Of a stretch of DNA of 64,000 nt, positions 45,701 through 57,700 are shown in pieces (positions within the stretch are counted from its first letter, which is position 1; every line of letters begins with the position of its first letter). The notes under the pieces were generated by a model that made no database searches, had not been told where the DNA came from, and saw nothing but the letters and a program-made list of their open reading frames with translations. The translations under genes and the position numbers were made by a program. The DNA is from Congeria kusceri. Lineage: Eukaryota; Mollusca; Bivalvia; Myida; Dreissenidae. The stretch covers positions 23,207,851 through 23,271,850 of the forward strand of contig CM051029.1 of assembly GCA_027627225.1 (NCBI GenBank). The letters run 5' to 3'.

Positions 45701-48700
45701 TAGTTTTTGACCCCACATGACCCAGATTCGAACTCAGCCCAGATACCACTGGGACAAATGTTCTGACCAAGTTTCATGATGATTGGGCAAATAATGTAAC
45801 TTCTAGAGTGTTAACAATCTTTTTCTTAAATTTGACCTAGTTACCTAGTTTTTGACCCCACATGACCCAGATTCAAACTCAGCCGAGATACCATTCAGAC
45901 AAATGTTCTGACCAAGTTTCATGAAGATTGGGCAAAAAATGAGACTTCTAGTGTTGACAAGTTTTTTCTTCAATTTGACCTAGTGACCTAGTTTTTGACT
46001 CCACATGACCCAGATTCGAACTCAGCCGAGATATCATAGGGACAAATGTTATGACCAAGTATCATGAAGATTGGGCAAAAAATGTGACTTCTAGAGTGCT
46101 CACAAGCTTTTCCTATAGCCATATAAGAAAAACTGCACCCACCCCCCTGGCAGCCATGTTTTTCACCCGACCAGAACCATTTTTGAACTCGGACAAGATA
46201 TCATCAGAACAAACGTTCTGATCAAGTTTCATGTTGATTGAGCAAAAAATGTGACTTCTAGAGTGTTCATATAGCCATAGAAGAAAAACTGATCCCCCCA
46301 CCGCCCCGCCCTGGCGGCCATGTTTTTTTTAACGGGCCGAAACCATTTTCAAACATGGCCGAGATATCATTAGAACAAATGTTCTGAGCAAGTTTCATGT
46401 TGATTAGGCAAAAAATGTGACTTCTAGTGTGTTCACAAGCTTTTTCTATAGCCATGTAAGAAAAACTGCCCCGCCCCCTGGCAGCCATGTTTTTAAATGG
46501 AGCGGAACTCGACCGAGATATCATAAGAACAAAGGTTCTGAGCAAGTTTTATGTTGATTAGGCAAAATTTGTGACTTCTAGAACGTTCACAAGCTTTTTC
46601 TATAGCCATATAAGGAAAACTGCCCCGCCCCCTGGAGGCTATGTTTTTCAACGGACCGGACTCATTTTCGAACTCGGCCAAGATATCAGTAGAACAAATG
46701 TTCTGAGCAAGTTTCATATTGATTGGGCAAAAAATGTGACTTCTTGAGTGTTCACAAGCTTTTTCTTCAATTTGACCTAGTTTGTGACCCCACATGACCC
46801 AGTTTCGAACTTGGCCGATATATCATTGGGACAAATGTTCTGACCAAGTTTCATGAAGATTGGCCAATAAATGTGGTCTCTAGAGTGTTCACAAGGACAA
46901 GAGGGCCCTGAGGTCCCTAGGACGCTCACCTGAGACCTTGTTACCCAATTAGAATTTGCATCTCCGAGGTGTGGCTTATTTTTATCCCAGAGGCCTAATT
47001 TGACAATCTTAACAAACCTCTGGGCCTTGCGGTTTCAGGTAAAGCTTTATAAAGTCATTCTGCTATTTAAGTCTATATAAACCATGTGACCCCTTGGGGT
47101 GTGGCCAGATTTGACCCCAAGGGCATAATTTGAACAATCTTTGGAGAGGACCACTATGCAATGTTACGTACCAAATATAGGAAAGCTGTGGGCCTTGCCG
47201 TTTCAGAGGAGAATGTTTTTTAATTCATTTTGCTATTTTAGTCTATATAAACCATGTGACCCCCAGGGCGTGACCAGATTTGACCCCAGGGGCATAATCT
47301 GAACAATATTTGTAGAAGACTACATACACATACCAAATATGAAACCTCTGGGCCTTGTGGTTTCAGAGGATTAGAATTTTAAAGTCATTTTGCTATATAA
47401 GTTTATATAAACCTGTGACCCCTGGGGTGTGGTCAGTTTTGACCCATGGAGCATAATTTGAACTATCTTTGTAGAGGACCACTATAGGATGTTACATATC
47501 AAATTCGAAACTGCTGACGAAGCACTAGGGACGACGGACGAAAGGCGATCCTAAAAGCTCAACATGAGCACGTTGTGCTCAAGTGAGCTAAAAATTGAAA
47601 TAATATATTTTTTTACCAATATCTCAGCCAGTCTTTGACAAAGTTTGCCATTTGTACAGCAGTTTATCAGTCAAGACAAATGCAGTTATCGTGTGTACAA
47701 GTTGTGTGTTCACAAACAGTGTGTACAAGTTGTGTGTTCACCGACAGGTCTAAAATGAGAAACTGGCTAATATCTCATAACCCAAGACATTGTTAACCAG
47801 ATTCGTCAGTTATGAAAAAAAATTGTTACACTCAAAAATGCTGTTAAGTACTTAGTGGGCATATTATCCAACCAGTAGAATATGATCGGAAAAGGCCCCA
47901 AACAATAGCAATCCCTAATTCTAGTGATACGTCAGCTATGAAAAAAAATGTTACACTCAAAAACGATGTAAAAATACTTAGTGTGCATATTATCTAACCA
48001 GTAGAACATGTTTGAAAAAGGCCCCCTGCAATAGCAATCCCTAATTCTAGTAATCTTCAAAATTTTGCAAATAGCCAGACAATAGAGCTAGTTTCCCATG
48101 TTTCAGTGATAAATTTCATCCAAATTTGAATCGGTAGCTGGCATTATGTTGGTTTTGACAATCAAAAGCTGACCATTTATCTTATTATTTATATTAATCA
48201 AACTGAAGAGCATGGAAATGATCTGAATTTACTACTTTATTTTCAGTGAATCGTGAATCTTTAGTTTCTCTCTTTCAATCAGTGTTCATTCTGGACCGCG
48301 TTGTAGGTGGGCCAATGGCCCATCAGCCACAAAATCAGTGCACCATTTAAGGTCAATAAAATCACTAGGTATAAAACAGTGCGCACGGTAGCCTAGCAAT
48401 GGTTAATTTCCACTAACAATCCGCCTATGCGATGTTTACAATTCGCAATACGATTTTCGATAATTTTCATGCAAAAAAACATCGCCTGCGAATGGAATTT
48501 TTGATGCGCCCAAATGGCCCACTGACAGTATTTTTGTTGCGCCCATTTATTTTTTGGCAGGAATCCTGCAAAGGCGCAGCCCAGAATGAACACTGTTCAA
48601 TATAATTAAACCTAACTGCAACAGTTTTCTGCTCTACTTAGCAAGAATTCACAATGCAGAGGTGTTTAAACATTTAAATAAATACGAGAGTAAACACACT

Positions 48701-51700
48701 GTGCATTAAAATAATACACAGAAGTGGACAATTAAATCCAGTATGCTGTAAATAGCCCCACTGAAGCATCTGGTATGTAGTCTCTAACAAGGCCACTGAC
48801 CACTATCAAGTTTCTAGTTATGGCTATTAACGTATTGCTCTGTGGATTGCTGCTGTTCCAATTCACTTATTTCCCTTGGACCACAGAGATTAATTCAGAA
48901 TATATATTTTGCTAGGGAAAAATAATGAATGTAAGTATTTGCATTTTATAATCAAACTAGGGCAATAGCTCCAGTATTTTTGCTTGATCTGGTTATTATT
49001 TAACTTGTCTGAGATGGTTATTATTTAACTTGTCTGAGATATAATGACAATGAAAAATCCATGCAAGTTGTGTATAGACTGCATGCTTAATAAATTTTTC
49101 ATATCAACCCAGTCCAAATGTGCTCTGTTTTAATAAGAAAATGGCAATAACTCTTGTGATTCTAGTCTGAATTGACCCACATTCGACTATGTATGAGCTC
49201 TTATGGTCCTTTATTAACTGTTCAAGTTCGGTTAAGACTGGATAAACAAGAGCACCGCCTATGGGTGCGGGACGCTCGACTTTCTCATATTTGATAGTAC
49301 TCTAGGATTTTGTTTATAGAATAAGTTTATCAATGTCATGATGTATTTAGAATAGCAAAACAATACCTCTGATAGATATTGAGAAATTTGACCTAAAGCA
49401 AAAATATCTAAGTTGAAAAAAGGGCAATAACTCCACCAAAATCCTTGATATAGTTACTTCATCTGGTCTACAGAATGGGTTCATCACTGTGATAAAGTAT
49501 TTTGTGTTTTAAGACAATACCTCTTGCAGATATTGTGACATTTGACCTAAAGCAAAATTTCTAAGTTGAAAAAAGGGCAACTACTCCAGCAAAATCCTTG
49601 ATAGAGTTACCTACTATAGTTTACAGAATAAGTTTATCAATGTGATCAAGTACTTTGCGTTTCAGGTCAATACCTCATGTAGGTATTGAGCAATTTGACC
49701 TAAAAGGAAAATTGTAAGTTGAACAAAAATGTCTTTAAAAAAGACAATCGGCGTTGAAATAAATATTGAGATGTCAGTTTTTACCCGAACATATTACAAG
49801 AGGGACAAGATGATCAGTTTTGTGACTTCTCTGACCCAAACTTTTTTATGCATAGGAGACTTCTCAGGAGATTTCTCCCAACCTAAGGAGACTTCTCAGA
49901 CTGAAGATTTTTCTGACACCATAAGACAACTTATCAGACACAAAATTAATTTGAGATAGATTGAATTATTATGTGTACCGTGAATAAACCGATCATACCT
50001 TCTATGTTTTCATCAGTGATAACAAAAATAACCTAAATGCTAGTAATTTACGGTTACTATAATTGTTACATGAAATTGTCAGGCAAATTTCACAAATTAG
50101 CATTGTCAGAAAATAATTGCAGGAATGAATTATTATATATCAAAGTGTACATAGTTTATGTTAAATAATATACTATACGTATTATTAGTTTTGCAAAATT
50201 AAAAATAGTGTATTTATGCTACACAAATGAAGTAAAGTAAAAGTAACATGAACAACATTTCGACTTATTACGAGACTTCTTTCGACTTATTACGAGACTT
50301 CTTTTGACTTATTACGAGACTTATTTCACCACACTTTATTTATAGAAAGATGTTAAATATTTTTAGAGATTGAATAACATCCACTGGAGAAGTTGATAGA
50401 AAGGTGCAATTATAAATAATTTTTAATAAAACACAACCGCAATTCAAATATAAAATAACATGCACAGTAAGTTTATAAATATAAATTCCCCATTTATTGA
50501 AATTCTCGGGTTTATGATTCTCCGGACGCTAATTGACGAATGTATATTAGCACAGCAATACGGCACGCTATTTTAGAATTATGCACCCTTTTTTTTGAGT
50601 GTGCTGAATACGCTCGAATAGACCATTTCAAACCGATCTTTGCCAAATACCAACATATGAAACATTTCAGAGCACAGATATCGGTCAACCAATGGGATTA
50701 TAGTAATTGCTATTTATAGAGCATGCCGCTGATGTAGGCTAAACAAAATAATTATTTCATTATGTGAATGAATATTACATTCTGTTCATGACATACAATG
50801 AGTTAAATTGTTCATAATTATGTTCAGTTCTAGAGTGTATGTCGAAGATATGTTTATAACTTTATTTTAAACGCTTATGTAGACAATTATGTAAATTTTA
50901 ATCCCCCAAAATATGCAACAGTTATTGGTAGACACATACATGTCATATGTCCTGGATCATCCGGGATTGTCCCGGAAATGCCATACCCATCCCGCGGTCC
51001 CGGAATACGTTCATATGTCCCGGAAATCATTAAAACTGTGCATACCTATATTAGTTGAACTTTTGACAGACCACTAATCCCCTAATTTGTCTCCAAGGCA
51101 ATGCATTACCGATTTGGCAATGTGCCATAAATGAGCAATTAACAGCAGTTGTCACGCTTTCTCTCTAATCAACTGCATTCTTAAGCTGCAATCAGTCACG
51201 AGTAGCTCCGCCTTGAAGCTGGAGCTTCATTCCCACAGAAAAATCGATATTAGCCAATTAAAACCCCACGGTATTTCAGTTTACCAATGCTGTAAACAAT
51301 CAACCAATCGGCGTAATACACATTTATACACGCATTAGTAAGTGTATACATGCATCAGGTGATAAAAAAAGAGTCCTTATTGGAATAATAAGCAGTTTAC
51401 TCAATGGTTTCCGTTGTTCACAATATCCACATTTAGTTTACTGAGGTATTGTTTTAAATTACTTTCCTTAAAACTTCTGGTTTAATAGTTGTAAACACAA
51501 TTTTTTGTTATGCAATGTAAAAATCGTGTTTTTCTAGAAAAGAGCACAAAATGTATGGTAGCACCAACAACCTCACGTTCCACGCATGGAAAGCATGCTT
51601 CTACCGACCATGTAAGTATAGACGTGTCAACTGGCAATCAAAACTTAGTAGTGAAAGGACTCTGAAAGCTTTATTTTTTGTGAAAAAGTTTCGTAGTGTA

Positions 51701-54700
51701 TTAACTTTTCGATCTTCAGCATTTTAATGAATATTTTTATTGCTACGAGAGATTATAAACAATAAAACTTTTTTTCATACAACAGGGCCATGATGGCCCA
51801 AAGCGCTCACCTAAGAACTGGTACAGATAAAGACCATACTGTTGTGTAAGGTTAGGAAATTAAGGTATCTGAACAATACGCAGAGGGGGATAGGATCAAT
51901 TTTGATTTAAAACATCGGTTAGTGCAATGGGCTAACGAAAGTACGAGTTGGGTAGTGGATGTGCATTTTTTTTGCTAATGGTTCTCAAATAATTTTTCTC
52001 CACATTCCTACCTGACCCTTTTTCATTAAGTCACTGACAATTCTGGAAAGTGCAGAAACAGTAGATTTTGATGTCTTTTTCGCAAACAGTTTTGGAGAAC
52101 TAGTTGCAATGCAATAATTGCGATGGCTGTGCTATAAGGTCAAGTTTTGCTTTTTCTTCGATAATTTTCTGTCCAATGATGATAAATGGTGTTCATGCAG
52201 GCTCTGAAGACATCAATGTTGCATGTACAAATAACTGCATGCAAGTCTTGCAACTGTTGGAAATCAAATTGTATCAATCAATTTTTATGGTCATGCGCAA
52301 ACTGTGTAAGTTCAACGGTCAACATTGAATCAAATATTGTGTTTGCAAGCCAATAATTGATAACTTGTTGATGTTTTATTCCAAACACAAGGGGCAATAA
52401 CTCTGGTGTTTCTGGCCAGATCATGCTTTTATTCCACTTCACATGTAGGTTTACGTTCATAGACAAACTGTACACGATTGGTGAAGATTGGATGAAAAAT
52501 GTAGTCTCTATCCTGAATAATGTCCATTTTTGCTTAATTTTTTCTGGAACAAAGGGGAAATAACTATGGTGCTTCTGGTCCGATCTTGCTATTATTTCAC
52601 TTCACTTTTAATCTTATGGTCATAGACAAACTGTGCAAGATTGGTGAAGATTGGATGAAAAATGAAGTCTCTATCCTGAATAATGTCCATTTTTGCATAT
52701 TTTTTTTCACAAAGGGCAATAACTATCGTGTTTCTGGTCCGATCTTGCTTATATTCGACTTCAACTGTAATCTCATGGTAATGGACAAACTGTGCAAGAT
52801 TGGTGAAGATTGGATGAAAAATGAAGTCCCTATTTTGAATAATGTCCATTTTTGTATATTTTTTTAATAAACAAAAGGCAATAACGATCTGGCTCATTTT
52901 TTGGTGTCTGTTGAGATCTGATGGTCATACACAAACTGTGAAAGTTTGGTTAAGATTGGATGGAAAATAAAGCCTATACGTTGGAAAAGGGCATTTTTGC
53001 ATTTTTTTCTCCATGAAAAAGGGGCAATAACTCTGGTGTTACAGGAGTGATCTGACCCAATAACAATCCCATCTGAGATTTTATGGTCATACACAAACTG
53101 CGCAAGTTAAGTCAAGATTAAATTAAAAATGTAGTCTTTATCGCGATAACGGTCCAAATTGTTGACGGCATACGGACGACTGACGACGACCGAGAGGTCC
53201 CCTGTACCAATAGCTCACCGAGCACTTTGTGCAGAGGTGAGCTTAAAAAAGTACATTGCCTTGGATTGGAATAAATACATGAACACACTATTTCCGCGCC
53301 AAATAAGAATGCAGGTACATGTTTGGGAAAGTCAGTAAAAAATCCCAGAAAATTGCGGGCAGAGTCCCGGAAATGAGCCAAAAAATTATGGCATGTGTGG
53401 TAGACATCAAACCATTGTTGTAAGCTGGCATTCCCTAAAATTAGAAAATTTGCCCAATTCTATTGGCATACAATTATCGCAAGAAATCTAAGTCAAAAGT
53501 GATCTCAGACAGCTACACCAAAAAAAGGGTAATACAGTAGATCACCGTTATTTCGAACACCGTTCATCCGAATTCCTCGTTATTTTGAAGTTTTCTTTTC
53601 AGTCCCGATTTTTGCCTTCTTATTTTAATTAGAATTTTGAAGTTTAATTCGTACTCCGTTATTTCGAATTATCGCTATTTCGAACCCATTAATCCGGTCC
53701 CAACACCTGTTTTGCAGTTTATTTATCAATCGTTAATTCGAAGTGTTCATAATAGAGATGGAGATAATTTTCACACCTTTACCTTAACCGTATCAACTGT
53801 GACAGCATTTGCTCTCTGCTTGATTTTCACTACTTTCCGGAGTTAATAATCGATTACACCAAGCTGTTGTGTTTGTATAATTCAAGCGTGGCAAGCTATT
53901 GCTTTAACAAGACTGAATTGCAAACACGGATGTCAAAACGTTTGAGCAATTATTAGGTTTCTGTATTTAGACTTGCATTTGTCAGATCATCACTTCGTTT
54001 TTACTTGCGTTTATATTCACGATGTCAGAAGCAGTAATAAATACAGACAAAAAAATCAATCCCATTGCCAAGCAATCTGGAGAAGGCCCGGTAACCAACC
54101 CGGGAGGATATCCGGATTGGCAGCAGGGAAGGGCATTAAACGACGCCATACATTGAAAACCTACCAAAAAAAGTATGTTGCCATCATGGAAGTGGAGCAT
54201 GGTGTAATGTCAAAGAAAACGAACGCTGAGGAATTTTTAAAAATAAACTCACGTACATCAAGTTATCGTATTTATTCGTTTTTTATAAGTTCAATCAAAG
54301 TGTGTAGTGTAACAGCATCTCTACTATATAACTATGCGATTTTTACAACAACCTTTTTTTCTCAAGAAAATCTAGAAATGTTTAATTCGAATAATCGTTA
54401 TTTCGAAGTATTTTCTCCGGTCCCGACGACTTCAAAATAACGAGTTTTGACTGTAACTCCAACAAAATCCTTGAAAGAGTTACCTCCTTCTCTCTGCAGA
54501 ATGGTGTCAGCACCATAAACAAGTACCTTGAGTTTCAATTTAATGTTTTAAATAGTTATTGAGACATTTTATATTTACCAAAAATAGTCTGAATATGCTA
54601 AGTTTAAGTCCAAACAAGGGCAAATAACTCTGGAAATAGAAATGACAGGGTTACCTGCCTTGTTATAATGGTGTACCCATTTGATAGTGAACAAGTATTG

Positions 54701-57700
54701 AAAGTTTCAAATGGATACCTTTGATAGTTTTTGAGAAATGGACTCCGACAAAAACTTAACAAAACAAGATTCTGTGTTTGATAAACACACATGCCCCCGG
54801 TTGGTGCTGGGTAGCCCATTTCTTAGTCCAAATTAGGTCAAGGTCAAAGTGAGGTTGGGTGATATGGGTGGATTGGGAACGGTCATAAGTAAAAACTGTG
54901 TAAATGTCCAAGTGATGTAATAAGCGGTGTTGGTGCTAGACGAAACTGTAAAATCTATTTGACATTGTCATGGACAGAAGGACAGACGGAAGGACGATCA
55001 CTATATGCCACCTGCATCAAGATGCCAGGGGCATAAAAACTTAACTAACGCAGACGCTGACGCAGACTACAGGGTGACAATAGCTAGACTTTTTTTCTTT
55101 GAAAAGTCGAGCTAAAAATTAAGTCTCTATTCTGCACAAGGTCCATTTTTTGCATTTTTCAACACAAACATGGGCCAATAACTCTGGTGTTTCTGGTCCA
55201 ATCTGGCCTATATTCGACTGTAGGCTGTGTAAGTATACAAAGTTTGAAAGCTGTAGGTAGGGGTATAATAAGTGTAAGGCCAGTGTTTGCTAACCTGCGT
55301 ATCTGTCCTCATATCTGCGAGGGAAGCCCCGCCCCCGTCCACGGCCCCTCCCCCCACGATACCCGCCCCTCCGGTCACTGTCCCGGTCACTGGAGTAGGG
55401 GTCATTGCTGTCCCTATGCTCACGAGGGGCCTGGAAGTAGGGACCCGCCTGGGGCCCTGCCAGGCTTCTCAACTGCTGGTCTATTTCCAACTTCTCTTGC
55501 CGCAATCTCTCCACTTCCTGCAAACACAAGTGTGGGCCCATATTCGCAAAGCTCCAAATAACTAGACATGTGTCTGTAGGACACGAATGCCCCCAAATTC
55601 CACTGGTTGTTACGAAACTCTGCTGATGACAGAACAAATGCACCAAAATACCCAGGTGCACAAGTTGACATGCTGATGAATATGTTTATAAAGTTTAATC
55701 AGTCTAGCAGTTATACTTTTTGAGTTACACGAGACGCAAATCCAAAAATGTCATTTTTTGCTAAAACAAGGGTCATAACTCCACTGGTGGCAAAAAAAAA
55801 CTGCATCAAAATACCCAGGTGCACAAGTTCACATACTGATTAATATTTTTATAAAGTTCCATCACTCTAGCAATAATACTTTTTGAATTACACGCAACAC
55901 AAGTCCAAAAATGTAATTGTTGCTTTAAAAAAGGGCCATAACTCCGCTGATGTCCGACAAAAATGCACCAAAATACCCAGGTGCACAAGTTCACATGTTG
56001 AATAATATGTACATAAAGTTTCATCACTGTAACAGTAATACTTTTTAAGTTACACTACGTCTAGCGTGATTTCTGCCTAAAACGTGGACAATTTTTCGTC
56101 AGCGTGGAAAATCACCGCGATTAAAAGGTGGTTCCATCGCGATAGAATCGCGGTGATAGTGGGTGAGCACCGCGGGCGTTATCGGGAAATCAATCTCACG
56201 GTGGACCACTGCGGTCGCGGTGGGTCGCGGTGAAATACAGGTACATGTGAATGAACAAGTACAGTTCGATATTTCAGACCGTATACTATTCGCAAAGTAC
56301 AAATCGTCTTCTATTAACCGATACTTACCAATTAATATAATCACAGTTTGCAACTTTAATCTTTTTTATTTTGATATCTTTTTTATTTTGATAATTTATT
56401 CCGAAGTTCCATGTTCGCAGTTGTGTTGTGAAATCGTAAACAAAGAGTCAAGGGCATTAATACAAGTCTCGCGAAAATTCGCAATCTGCGTGAATTGACA
56501 GTTTGACGTCTTCAAAGTAAAGCCGACAAGAAACCATAAAATAACACCTTTCTTGGCGATAAAATTGGCTTCTTTTGTTTAGAGAAGCGACATGCTTAAC
56601 CAATCGCGTGTTTGTTACTCAGTGGCAATCGTCCTATTATGAAAGAGCACGTGCATAGCTCCGCCTTTCGAACTTTTACAGAGAACAAAGGTGTTGGTTA
56701 TGTCAATCATTGTTATAAAATCACGTTTTTTACCGACATGTTAATCAATTGTTTTGATAGTCATATTAAAAATGCAAAGATTTGTCATAGAATCGGACAA
56801 CGAATTTGATGAGGTCTTTGTGATTTGACTGACGCATATTTTCATTTTCCCGTTTTGTCATAATGTTCCGTATTTTCCGAAAACCATGTTCTTGGTCGTA
56901 CCTGAAATAAAATGTAAAATATTTTTTAAAAAGCTCAATGTGAAATTATGACTCGCTAAAATCACCGCGATCCACGGCGATTTCTTATCAACATTTTTTA
57001 TTGAGACTGTCACCGCGGTCACCGCGATTCGCCACGGCGACATCACCGCGTTCCACAGTGTTCCACGGTGTATCGCGGTGACTATAGTAGTGTGTCACGC
57101 TGGGCTGAATCACGGTGGTGCGTCGCAGAAATCACGCTAGACGTAGTGTATGTGCGACACTAGTTCAAAAATGTCACATTTTTAGCTAAAAAAAAAGGGC
57201 CATAACTCCACTGATGTCTGAAAAAACTGCACTGAAATACTCAGGTGCACAAGTTCACATGCTGATTAATTTATGTTTATAAAGCAGCAATACTTTTTGA
57301 GTTACGTGGGACACAAGTTCAAACAATATTTTTTTGCTAAAAAAGGGCCATAACTTCGCTGATGTCGGAAAAAAACTGTACCAAAATACCCGGTGAACGA
57401 GCCCCGATGCCGATGAATATGCTTATAAAGTTTCATCACTCTAGCAGTTATACTTTTCGAGTTATGCGCGACACAAAAATCCGACGGACGGACGGAAGGT
57501 CGGACGGACGGAAGGTCGGAGGGACAAGTAAGGGCAAATGTATATGCTCCCTCTAAAGTGGGGGCATAGAAACTAAACCCAGTGGCTTAAAATCTCATAG
57601 GTTTCTTCAAGTCAGTGGCTGTTTCATTGAAAGTTGTTGTTTTTTATTAAACAGTTTCTTATTTATCTTTTAATGAACAGAAATCATCGCATAAAAAGTT

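Noticed and set aside
56400..56800. Promoter-like stretch with CCAAT and GC motifs
   Set aside because: It lies inside a MITE in an intron, with no adjoining first exon. The motifs are too short to mean anything alone.
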